Shown here: in pieces, positions 1-6,603 of the stretch
How the letters are laid out: every line of letters starts with the position of its first letter
Position numbering within the stretch: position 1 is the first letter of the stretch
Origin: an uncultured Comamonadaceae bacterium
Lineage (GTDB): Bacteria > Pseudomonadota > Gammaproteobacteria > Burkholderiales > Burkholderiaceae
Assembly (NCBI GenBank): GCA_946482115.1
Contig: CAMLQP010000036.1
Span: 1-16,626, forward strand
Reading direction: 5' to 3'
Length of the DNA stretch: 16,626 nt
The notes under the pieces: model-generated
What the model was told of the DNA's origin: nothing
Database searches by the model: none
What the model saw: only the letters and a program-made list of their open reading frames with translations
Position numbers and translations under genes: made by a program

Positions 1-504
1 CGGCGCAAGTACAAGGAATACGGCATCAACGAAAAGCCGTTCGTGATCGTCAAGGCCGACAACGGCTCGCAGGGCATGGGCATCATGACCGTGCGCGACG
101 TCAAGGACCTGGACACCCCTGTCGCCAAGGCCCGGACCCAGCGCGCCGCCGCCGCCGACGGCCGGCCCATCGGCGAGGTCATCATCCAGGAAGGCGTGCT
201 CACGCACGAGCGCATCCATGACGCCGTGGCCGAGCCGGTGGTCTACATGATGGATCGCTATGTGGTGGGCGGCTTCTACCGGGTGCACGCCGAGCGTGGC
301 GATGACGAGAACCTCAACGCCCCGGGCGCGCGCTTCGTGCCGCTGGCCTTCGAGCAGAGCGCCCACCTGCCGCAGCCCGGTGCCAAGGCCGGCGCCAGCG
401 CGCCCAACCGTTTCTACATGTACGGCGTGATCGGCCGCCTGGCCATGCTGGCCGCGAGCTACGAGCTAGAGGCCACCGATCCCGAGGCCGAGGTCTACGA
501 CTGA
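1..504 (+). CDS. gshA: Glutamate-cysteine ligase, C-terminal part (5' end outside window)
   Basis: The reading frame is open from base 1 to a TGA at 502-504, giving 167 residues of the C-terminal part. The stretch FVIVKADNGSQGMGIMTV matches the ATP-binding region of the proteobacterial glutamate-cysteine ligase type first described in Acidithiobacillus, which is distinct from E. coli GshA. It would join glutamate and cysteine in the first step of glutathione synthesis, in the cytosol. gshB, the second step, lies at 3973-4923 on the same strand, which supports the call. The gene is cut by the window edge, not broken. The family name comes from recognised motifs, not from a search. Confidence 0.85.
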   Translation, partial: RRKYKEYGINEKPFVIVKADNGSQGMGIMTVRDVKDLDTPVAKARTQRAAAADGRPIGEVIIQEGVLTHERIHDAVAEPVVYMMDRYVVGGFYRVHAERGDDENLNAPGARFVPLAFEQSAHLPQPGAKAGASAPNRFYMYGVIGRLAMLAASYELEATDPEAEVYD

Positions 505-518
505 CGTCAAGGGGGGTA

Positions 519-534
519 GTTGCTGCGCTGCAAC
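519..534 (+). terminator. Small hairpin after gshA
   Basis: GTTGC (519-523) and GCAAC (530-534) form a five-pair stem with a six-base loop, 15 bases after the gshA stop. There is no T-run, so it is a weak candidate for the gshA transcript end. It could instead be a protein-binding site. Confidence 0.25.
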
Positions 535-553
535 ATATAGACGGGCCGCTCCA

Positions 554-582
554 TTGGCAGGCCGGGGCGGCAGGCGCAAAAT
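554..582 (+). promoter_or_regulatory. Predicted sigma-70 promoter of kup
   Basis: TTGGCA (554-559) and CAAAAT (577-582) are separated by exactly 17 bases, a good sigma-70 layout. Transcription would start near 589, giving a leader of about 45 bases before the kup GTG. The -10 box sits in the loop of the inverted repeat at 564-591. Confidence 0.5.
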
Positions 583-591
583 GGCCGCCCC
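564..591. repeat. Perfect 8-bp inverted repeat around the kup -10 box
   Basis: GGGGCGGC (564-571) and GCCGCCCC (584-591) are perfectly complementary, with a 12-base centre that carries the predicted -10 box. It may be an operator overlapping the promoter, or a hairpin ending the gshA transcript. No T-run follows. Confidence 0.45.
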
Positions 592-602
592 ATAACAACG
601 GT

Positions 603-627
603 ACCCCCCACCGGTCAGGGAGGGGGT
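603..627 (+). promoter_or_regulatory. kup leader hairpin covering the ribosome binding site
   Basis: ACCCCC (603-608) can pair with GGGGGT (622-627). The strong purine-rich ribosome binding site AGGGAGGGGG (617-626) is seven bases before the GTG start and overlaps the right arm, so folding would hide it. A role in translational control is inferred from the pairing only. Confidence 0.35.
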
Positions 628-633
628 GGTTTC

Positions 634-2502
634 GTGAGCCGTTCCCAATCGTCTCTTGCGGCGCTGACACTCGGCGCCATCGGTGTGGTCTATGGCGATA
701 TCGGCACCAGTGTGCTGTACGCCGTCAAGGAAGTCTTCGGTTCCGGCCACGTTCCGTTCACCCATGACAATGTCTACGGCATCCTGTCCATCCTCTTTTG
801 GACGCTGACCGTCATCGTGTCCCTCAAGTACGTGGTGCTGGTGCTGCGGGCGGACAACGAAGGCGAGGGCGGGCTGATCGCGATGCTGGCGCTGGCCTCG
901 CGCGCGGTGAAGGACCGGCCGGATCTGCGGCGTTGGCTGCTGGTCATAGGCATTTTCGGCACCTCGCTGTTCTACGGTGACGGCGTGATCACGCCGGCCA
1001 TCTCGGTGCTTTCCGCGGTCGAGGGTCTGGAGGTGGTGTCGCCGCACTTCCGGCAGTACGTGGTGCCCATCACGCTGGTGGTGCTGTTCGCGCTGTTCGC
1101 GGTGCAAAAGCGCGGCACCGGCGGCATCGGCAAATTCTTCGGCCCCATCACGCTGGTGTGGTTCATCGCGATCGCGGTGCTGGGCGTTTCGCACATCGTG
1201 GGCCATCCCGAGATCCTGGGCGCGCTCAGCCCGCACCACGCGTTGCGTTTCATGTGGCACAACCCGGGCATCACCTTCATCATCCTGGGTGCGGTGGTGC
1301 TGTGCGTGACCGGCGCCGAGGCGCTCTACGCCGATCTCGGCCACTTCGGCAAGAAGCCGATCCGCCTGGCCTGGTTCAGCGTGGTCATGCCCGCGCTCAC
1401 GCTCAACTACTTCGGCCAGGGCGCGCTGCTGCTCGAATCGCCCGAGGCGGTGAAGAACCCCTTCTTCAACATGGCGCCCGACTGGGCCCTGCTGCCGCTG
1501 GTGGGTCTGGCCACCATGGCCACGGTGATCGCCTCTCAGGCGCTGATCTCGGGCGCCTTCTCGGTCACCAAGCAGGCCATACAGCTGGGCTACCTGCCAC
1601 GCCTGAACATCCAGCACACCAGCGTGCAGGACACGGGACAGATCTACATCCCTTTCGTCAACTGGGGGCTGTTCGTCGCCATCGTGCTGGCGGTGGTGAT
1701 GTTCCGTTCGTCGAGCAACCTGGCGGCGGCCTACGGCATCGCGGTCACGCTGGACATGCTGATCACCACGGTGCTGACCTTCTTCGTGATCCGCTACGGC
1801 TGGAAGTACCCGCTGGCGCTGTGCGTCGCGGCCACGGGCTGGTTCTTCGTGGTGGACCTGGCCTTTTTCAGCTCCAACCTGCTCAAGCTGTTCGCGGGCG
1901 GCTGGTTCCCGCTGGTGATCGGCGGCGTGGTCTTCACGCTGATGATGACCTGGAAGCAGGGGCGCCACCTGCTGGCCGAGAAGCAGGCCGCCGAGTCCAT
2001 CGACCTGCCCAGTTTCCTGGATGCGGTGTTCGTGAGCCCGCCGGTGCGGGTGTCTGGCACGGCGGTGTTCCTGATCTCGGACACCGGCACGGTGCCCAAT
2101 GCGCTGCTGCACAACCTCAAGCACAACAAGGTGCTGCACGAGCAGAACCTGTTCGTCACCGTGCGCAGCCACGAGGTGCCCTGGATTGGCCTCGATCGCC
2201 GCCTGGAGGTGGAGCCCCTGGGCCACGACTGCTGGAAAGTGATCATCCACTACGGCTTCAAGAATGATCCCGACGTGCCCAAGGCGTTGCAGCTGCTGCG
2301 CGGGCGTGGCTGCGAGCTGGAGCCCATGGTCACCAGCTATTTCCTCTCGCGCGACACCGTCATCCCCACCATAGGCAGCGGCATGGCCCCGTGGCGCGAA
2401 AAGCTGTTCGCGCAGATGCACCACAACGCGGGCGCCGCGGCGGACTTCCTCAATTTGCCCAGCAATGCGGTGATCGAGCTGGGGTCGAAGATAGAAATTT
2501 GA
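634..2502 (+). CDS. kup: KUP-family low-affinity potassium transporter
   Basis: This 622-residue protein has the same length as E. coli Kup. It imports K+ with protons across the inner membrane. The N-terminus carries the family hallmark [17 protein letters not shown] near residues 17-33, with V where many members have P. Many hydrophobic segments follow up to about residue 435, including [20 protein letters not shown] and the [13 protein letters not shown] block. The last 180 or so residues are a soluble cytoplasmic domain. The GTG start is chosen because a strong AGGGAGGGGG ribosome site lies seven bases upstream. A TTGGCA-17-CAAAAT promoter lies in the spacer after gshA, so it is probably transcribed separately. 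Confidence 0.96.
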   Translation: MSRSQSSLAALTLGAIGVVYGDIGTSVLYAVKEVFGSGHVPFTHDNVYGILSILFWTLTVIVSLKYVVLVLRADNEGEGGLIAMLALASRAVKDRPDLRRWLLVIGIFGTSLFYGDGVITPAISVLSAVEGLEVVSPHFRQYVVPITLVVLFALFAVQKRGTGGIGKFFGPITLVWFIAIAVLGVSHIVGHPEILGALSPHHALRFMWHNPGITFIILGAVVLCVTGAEALYADLGHFGKKPIRLAWFSVVMPALTLNYFGQGALLLESPEAVKNPFFNMAPDWALLPLVGLATMATVIASQALISGAFSVTKQAIQLGYLPRLNIQHTSVQDTGQIYIPFVNWGLFVAIVLAVVMFRSSSNLAAAYGIAVTLDMLITTVLTFFVIRYGWKYPLALCVAATGWFFVVDLAFFSSNLLKLFAGGWFPLVIGGVVFTLMMTWKQGRHLLAEKQAAESIDLPSFLDAVFVSPPVRVSGTAVFLISDTGTVPNALLHNLKHNKVLHEQNLFVTVRSHEVPWIGLDRRLEVEPLGHDCWKVIIHYGFKNDPDVPKALQLLRGRGCELEPMVTSYFLSRDTVIPTIGSGMAPWREKLFAQMHHNAGAAADFLNLPSNAVIELGSKIEI

Positions 2503-2524
2503 GGTTGCGTTTTTCGGTTGCTGG

Positions 2525-2622
2525 CGGATCGGGGTGATGGGGTGCCCTGCTCCGCGGCTGTCCCCCGGCCTTCGGCCTCCTCCTTTATGCCGCTGCGCAG
2601 GGCACCCCATCGCCCCGATCTG
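2525..2622 (+). repeat. Palindromic element 1 (long hairpin, kup-benE spacer)
   Basis: Bases 2525-2550 pair with 2597-2622 over 26 positions: 24 Watson-Crick plus two G-U (2535/2612 and 2526/2621). The loop, 2551-2596, has an inner stem GCGGC (2554-2558) with GCCGC (2589-2593) and a small GGCC-TTC-GGCC hairpin. The loop carries TGTCCCCCG (2559-2567) and CTCCTCCTTTA (2577-2587), both found in inverted order in element 2. It begins 22 bases after the kup stop. It could act as a 3' mRNA structure, a REP/BIME-like repeat or a small mobile palindrome. There is no T-run typical of a terminator. Confidence 0.85.
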
Positions 2623-2669
2623 ACGAGATATCGGCACACCACCGCTGGCATGCCTGGGTGGTGGCTGCC

Positions 2670-2759
2670 CTCGGGCGTGGGGTGGATGACGCAGTGAGGT
2701 AAAGGAGGAGCCACGCAGCGGCGGGGGACACGAACGGAGTCGTCCACCCCGCGTCCGAG
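2670..2759 (-). repeat. Palindromic element 2 (inverted relative of element 1)
   Basis: Bases 2670-2690 pair with 2739-2759 over 21 positions: 18 Watson-Crick and three G-U, with no true mismatch as plus-strand RNA. On the minus strand its loop (2691-2738) reads like the loop of element 1: it begins TCCG, then has TGTCCCCCG (2730-2722) and CTCCTCCTTTA (2710-2700), and ends CTGC. It is therefore a related element in the opposite orientation. It ends 32 bases before benE. Its arms keep GGGGTG from element 1, but the six loop-closing pairs differ and still pair. Confidence 0.85.
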
Positions 2760-2778
2760 GACGAAGAAGTCGCCAAGG

Positions 2779-2784
2779 CACAAT
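2779..2784 (+). promoter_or_regulatory. Possible -10 box just upstream of benE
   Basis: CACAAT (2779-2784) is a -10-like hexamer seven bases before the benE ATG. Transcription from it would begin at or next to the start codon, making a leaderless mRNA, which fits the lack of a ribosome binding site. No convincing -35 box was found, so this is tentative. Confidence 0.3.
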
Positions 2785-2791
2785 CCCTCCC

Positions 2792-3976
2792 ATGTCGTTT
2801 TTCCGAGACCTGAGCCTTCCCGCCGCCACCGCCGGCTTCGTGGCCGTGCTGGTGGGCTTCACCAGTTCGGTGGCCATCGTGTTCCAGGCCGCACAGGCCT
2901 TTGGCGCCACGCCCGCTGAAATCAGTTCGTGGATGTGGGCCCTGGGCCTGGGCATGGGGCTGTGTTCGGTCATTCCCTCACTGGTCTGGAAACAGCCCGT
3001 CATGGTCGCCTGGAGCACTCCTGGCGCGGCGGTGCTGGCCACGGCCGGACTGGCCGGCGGTTTCTCCATGGCCGAGGCCATTGGTGCTTTCATGGCCTGC
3101 GCCGCGCTGATCACGCTGGCGGGCGCCACCGGCTGGTTCGAGCGGGTCATGAACCGCATCCCCATGGCCATCGCGGCCGCGCTGCTGGCGGGCGTGCTCG
3201 CGCGTTTCGGCCTGCAGGCCTTTGCCGCCGCGCAGACCGCCCTCCCGATGGTGGTGCTGATGCTGCTGGCCTACCTGCTGGGCCGGCGCCTTGCGCCACG
3301 CTACGCGGTGCCGCTCACGCTGGCCGTGGCCATCGCTTACGTGGTCGCCACGGGCCGGTTCGATGGAGGTGCCATGACCTTCGAGTTCGCGCGCCCGGTG
3401 TTCACCGCGCCCGTGTTCAGCTTTGCCGCCTTCGTCAGCCTGGCGCTGCCGCTGTTCGTGGTCACCATGGCCTCGCAGAACCTGCCCGGCGTGGCGGCCA
3501 TACGCGCGGCCGGCTACGACATGCCGATCTCGAAGGTCATCACCATCACCGGCCTCGCCACCCTGGTGCTGGCGCCCTTCGGGGCCTTCGCGCTCAACCT
3601 CAGTGCCATCACGGCCGCCATCTGCATGGGACCGGAAGCGCATCCCGACGCAAAGAAGCGTTACACCGCCGCCGTGTCCTGCGGGGTACTCTATGTGCTG
3701 ATTGGCATTTTCGGCGCTGCCGTCACCGGCGTGCTGCTGGCCTTCCCCAAGGAGCTGGTGCTGGCGATCGCCGGCCTGGCGCTGCTGGGCAGCATCGCCG
3801 GCGGGCTGCACGCGGCACTGCGCGACGACGCCCACCGAGAAGCCGCGCTCATCACCTTCCTGGTCACGCTCAGCGGCGTGGTGATAGCCGGGATCGGCTC
3901 GGCGTTTTGGGGGGTGGTGGCCGGCGCGCTCGCGCTGTTTGTGCAACAGTACGGCCAACGGAAAACCCTGCCATGA
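2792..3976 (+). CDS. benE: BenE-family benzoate/proton symporter-like membrane protein
   Basis: This 394-residue, highly hydrophobic protein has the length and layout of BenE/YdcO transporters, with a series of Ala/Gly/Leu/Val-rich membrane spans. Family-like blocks include FTSSVAIVFQAAQAFGATPAEISSW (split by helices near residues 23-47), a PVMVAWSTPGAAVL segment near 69-82, and MASQNLPGVAAIRAAGY in the middle. BenE members import benzoate or related aromatic acids with protons; the actual substrate here is unknown. No benzoate catabolic gene is present, so the symbol is by family only. The start has no clear ribosome site. Its TGA overlaps the gshB ATG (ATGA), so the two are probably translated together. 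Confidence 0.85.
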   Translation: MSFFRDLSLPAATAGFVAVLVGFTSSVAIVFQAAQAFGATPAEISSWMWALGLGMGLCSVIPSLVWKQPVMVAWSTPGAAVLATAGLAGGFSMAEAIGAFMACAALITLAGATGWFERVMNRIPMAIAAALLAGVLARFGLQAFAAAQTALPMVVLMLLAYLLGRRLAPRYAVPLTLAVAIAYVVATGRFDGGAMTFEFARPVFTAPVFSFAAFVSLALPLFVVTMASQNLPGVAAIRAAGYDMPISKVITITGLATLVLAPFGAFALNLSAITAAICMGPEAHPDAKKRYTAAVSCGVLYVLIGIFGAAVTGVLLAFPKELVLAIAGLALLGSIAGGLHAALRDDAHREAALITFLVTLSGVVIAGIGSAFWGVVAGALALFVQQYGQRKTLP

Positions 3977-4923
3977 ACATCCTCGTCATCGCCGACCCCC
4001 TCGACAGCTTCAAGACCTACAAGGACACCACCTTCGCCATGATGCGCGAGCTGCAGCGCCGCGGCCACGCGCTGGCGGCCTGCGAGCCGCGCCACCTGCA
4101 CTGGCGCAGCGGCGGCGTGGTGACGGCGCAGGCCACGCCGGTGCGCCTGACCGGCGCATTGGACGACTGGTACCGGGCCGAGCCCGCGCGCGCCGTGGCC
4201 GTGAGGGATTTCGACGCCGTGCTGATGCGCAAGGACCCGCCGTTCGACAGCGAGTACTTCTACGCCACCCACGTGCTGGAGCAGGCCGAACGCGAGGGCG
4301 CGCGCGTGTTCAACAAGCCGGCCGCGCTGCGCGACCACCCCGAAAAGCTCGCGCTGATGGAGTTTGCCGCCTTCGCGCCACCGACGCTGGTCACGCGCTC
4401 GGCCGACGACATCCGAGCCTTCCACGCCGAGCACCGCGACGTCATCCTCAAGCCGCTGGATGGCATGGGCGGCATGGGCATTTTCCGCGTCGGCGCCGAT
4501 GGCATGAACCTCGGCAGCATCATCGAAACCCTGAACCAGGGCGGCGCCACCAGCGTGATGGTGCAGCGCTACCTGCCCGAGATCGTGGACGGCGACAAGC
4601 GCCTGCTGGTCATCGGTGGCCGGCCGGTGCCATATTGCCTCGCGCGCATCCCGCAGGGCAACGAGGTGCGCGGCAACCTGGCGGCTGGCGGCAAAGGCGT
4701 GGCGCGTCCGCTGACCGACAGCGACCGTGCCATCGGCGAGGCGCTGGGGCCGGTGCTGGCCGCGCGCGGCCTGCTGCTGGCTGGTGTGGATGTGATTGGT
4801 GACAAGGTGACGGAGATCAACGTCACCAGCCCGACCTGCTTCCAGGAGATCCAGCAGCAGACCGGTTGCGACGTGCCGGCGCTGTTTGCCGATGCGCTGG
4901 AGGCCGCGCTGCGCGGGGCCTGA
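3973..4923 (+). CDS. gshB: Glutathione synthetase
   Basis: At 316 residues it matches E. coli GshB in length. It adds glycine to gamma-glutamylcysteine using ATP in the cytosol. The N-terminus (MNILVIADPLDSFKTYKDTTFAMM) is typical of the family. The ATP-grasp core follows with LMRKDPPFDSEYFYATH near residues 80-96, VILKPLDGMGGMGIFRV near 157-173, RYLPEIVDGDKRLLVIGG near 198-215, and a C-terminal VTEINVTSPTCFQEI block that binds metal and ligand. The ATG is inside the benE stop (ATGA, 3973-3976) with no strong ribosome site, which points to translational coupling to benE. gshA is about 3.5 kb upstream. Confidence 0.97.
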   Translation: MNILVIADPLDSFKTYKDTTFAMMRELQRRGHALAACEPRHLHWRSGGVVTAQATPVRLTGALDDWYRAEPARAVAVRDFDAVLMRKDPPFDSEYFYATHVLEQAEREGARVFNKPAALRDHPEKLALMEFAAFAPPTLVTRSADDIRAFHAEHRDVILKPLDGMGGMGIFRVGADGMNLGSIIETLNQGGATSVMVQRYLPEIVDGDKRLLVIGGRPVPYCLARIPQGNEVRGNLAAGGKGVARPLTDSDRAIGEALGPVLAARGLLLAGVDVIGDKVTEINVTSPTCFQEIQQQTGCDVPALFADALEAALRGA

Positions 4924-4946
4924 CGGTGGGCGGCGTCAGGCAACGG

Positions 4947-4955
4947 TGCTAGACT
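4947..4955 (+). promoter_or_regulatory. Possible extended -10 promoter of the GGDEF gene
   Basis: TGC-TAGACT (4947-4955) is an extended -10 motif in the 71-base spacer after gshB. No -35 box is seen. It would start transcription about 33 bases before the GTG at 4995. Confidence 0.35.
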
Positions 4956-4994
4956 GGCTGGAAACAATCTGTCACACCCTCGGCGCTCGTCAAC

Positions 4995-5693
4995 GTGAAA
5001 CTGGGATCCCTGCAACTGGACCAGGCCAAGGCCCTTCTGGAGCGGGCGGGGCATGCCCCGAAGCCCGAGGGCGACGAAACCGCCTACCTGCAGCAGCTGA
5101 TCGACGCGCTGTGCGAGCTGTCGCACCGCGATCCGCTGACCGGCCTGGCCAACCGGCGCTACTTCGTCGAAGCCCTGGACCAGGAGGTCGATCGCGTCAC
5201 CCGTGCCGGCGACATGGCCCTGCTGCTGCTGATCGACATCGACCATTTCAAGCGCGTGAACGACACCCGCGGCCACAGCGCCGGCGACCGCGTGATCCGG
5301 TCCGTGGCTCAGGCCCTGCAGGAAAGCGTGCGTCCCATGGACACGGTGGCGCGCTATGGCGGCGAGGAGTTCGCCGTCATACTGCCCAGCTGTCAGCCCA
5401 GCTTCGGCGTGCAGGTGGCCGAGCGCATACGTGCCAGCGTCGCCCAGACCCCGGTGGAACTGGATGGCGGCGAAGCGGTCCGGGTGACGATCAGCTGCGG
5501 GGGCGCGTATGCTCCGCAGTGGCTGCGTTTCAATGCTGCGGCGTGGATCGAGCGGGCGGATGCCCAGCTCTACCGCGCCAAGGCCGGCGGACGCAACCGC
5601 GTGTGCATCGAGCCGCATGCCGACAGCGAGGTCAGCGCCGAGGAGAAAAGCCTGTTGTTCGGCCTGGGCACGGCCGATGGAACCCAGCCATGA
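4995..5693 (+). CDS. Diguanylate cyclase, stand-alone GGDEF domain
   Basis: This 232-residue soluble protein makes c-di-GMP from two GTP. After a short N-terminal region of about 43 residues with no recognised sensor domain, it has the full GGDEF domain: RDPLTGLANRRYF (45-57), LIDIDHFKRVNDTRGHSAGD (79-98) with metal-binding D81, and the catalytic GGEEF at 122-126. An RxxD inhibitory site (R113-D116, RPMD) sits five residues before GGEEF, so product inhibition is expected. All key residues are present, so it should be active. The GTG start is the first of the frame after the spacer, with no good ribosome site. Its stop overlaps the start of the next gene (ATGA). Confidence 0.93.
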   Translation: MKLGSLQLDQAKALLERAGHAPKPEGDETAYLQQLIDALCELSHRDPLTGLANRRYFVEALDQEVDRVTRAGDMALLLLIDIDHFKRVNDTRGHSAGDRVIRSVAQALQESVRPMDTVARYGGEEFAVILPSCQPSFGVQVAERIRASVAQTPVELDGGEAVRVTISCGGAYAPQWLRFNAAAWIERADAQLYRAKAGGRNRVCIEPHADSEVSAEEKSLLFGLGTADGTQP

Positions 5694-6535
5694 ACGAGAA
5701 GCCCATGAGCGCAACACCACCGTCATCGAATACGCCCCCGGGCGTGGCGCCGTCCTTCGGCAAGGGCAAGGTGATCGCCGTCACCAGCGGCAAGGGTGGC
5801 GTGGGCAAGACCTTCTTCTCGGCCAACCTGGCCGCCGCGCTCACGCGGCGCGGGCTCAAGGTGCTGGTGCTCGACGCCGACCTGGGGCTGGCCAACCTCG
5901 ACGTCGTGCTCAACCTCTACCCCAAGATCACGCTGCACGACGTCTTCACCGGCAAGGCCACGCTGGAGGAGGCCATCCTCAAGGCGCCGGGCGGCTTCAG
6001 CGTCATCCTGGCGGGTTCGGGCATGGTGGAGTACTCGCGCCTGACGCCCGAGGTGCGCGATGATTTCCTCAAGCTCATGAGCGAGGTGGTGCCCCGCTAC
6101 GACGTGGTGCTGCTCGACACCGGTGCCGGCATTTCCGACGTGGTGCTATTCGCGGTCTCGCTCGCCTCCGAGGTGATGCTGGTGGCCACGCCCGAGCCGA
6201 CCTCGCTGACCGACGCCTACGCCACCATCAAGGTGCTGGCCATGCAGCAACAGCGCCAGCAGATCCGGCTGGTGGTCAATCAGGCGGTCCGGCCCGGCGA
6301 CGGCAAGAACATCACCGCCCAGCTGCAGCAGGTGCTCAACCGCTTCATCACCAACCGCCCGGGCCAGAGCCTGCGGCTGGTGCACATGGGCGACATCCCG
6401 TCCGACGCCTCGGTCAAGGAAGCCATCATGCGGCGCCAGCTGCTGCTGGTCAGCGCACCGGGCTGCCCGGCCGCCCTGGCCGTGGGGCAGATCGCGGCGC
6501 GGGTCGAGGAGTCGGTGCTGGCGATCGAGCGCTGA
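5690..6535 (+). CDS. MinD/ParA-family ATPase, FlhG-like
   Basis: This 281-residue P-loop ATPase has a deviant Walker A motif SGKGGVGKT (33-41), with the signature lysine K35, and LVLDADLGLANLDVVL (59-74) typical of the FlhG/MinD branch. A switch motif YDVVLLDTGAGIS (near 140-152) follows. The first 24 residues are polar and Pro/Ser-rich, and the N-terminal DQA-type motif of canonical FlhG, which acts on FlhF, is not seen. No flagellar gene lies nearby. Its ATG overlaps the diguanylate cyclase stop, so the two are co-translated and perhaps co-functional. A role in placing a polar structure or protein complex is inferred from the family. Confidence 0.88.
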   Translation: MNEKPMSATPPSSNTPPGVAPSFGKGKVIAVTSGKGGVGKTFFSANLAAALTRRGLKVLVLDADLGLANLDVVLNLYPKITLHDVFTGKATLEEAILKAPGGFSVILAGSGMVEYSRLTPEVRDDFLKLMSEVVPRYDVVLLDTGAGISDVVLFAVSLASEVMLVATPEPTSLTDAYATIKVLAMQQQRQQIRLVVNQAVRPGDGKNITAQLQQVLNRFITNRPGQSLRLVHMGDIPSDASVKEAIMRRQLLLVSAPGCPAALAVGQIAARVEESVLAIER

Positions 6536-6573
6536 GCCAGCTCCAAGCCCGGACAGCTCCCGGGGGGCAGCGA

Positions 6574-6603
6574 TCCGCGCAGCAGCGGAGTGCGGGGCCT
6601 TTT
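6574..6603. terminator. Weak hairpin between convergent genes
   Basis: TCCGC (6574-6578) and GCGGA (6585-6589) form a short stem in the 67-base gap between the convergent ATPase and HD-GYP genes. TTTT follows at 6600-6603 on the plus strand, but 10 bases away. It is a poor intrinsic terminator and is placed here mostly by context. Confidence 0.25.

Noticed and set aside
2700..2710. TAAAGGAGGAG as a ribosome site for a hidden small gene before benE
   Set aside because: No ATG, GTG or TTG with a following open frame lies at a suitable distance. The motif is part of the palindromic element.
2503..2791. CRISPR array or attenuator peptide in the kup-benE spacer
   Set aside because: There are only two inverted elements and no regular direct repeats with unique spacers. 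No short leader peptide with a ribosome site was found.
466..3171. Open frame of 901 codons on the minus strand across kup and the spacer
   Set aside because: It is antisense to well-recognised kup and benE. Its composition is rich in H, R, Q, E and G, typical of the complement of GC-rich genes. It has no family motif and no ribosome site.
2929..3972. Upstream in-frame extension of gshB within benE
   Set aside because: The translation is R/G/H-rich and overlaps the genuine benE frame. GshB matches its family from the ATG at 3973 at the expected length.
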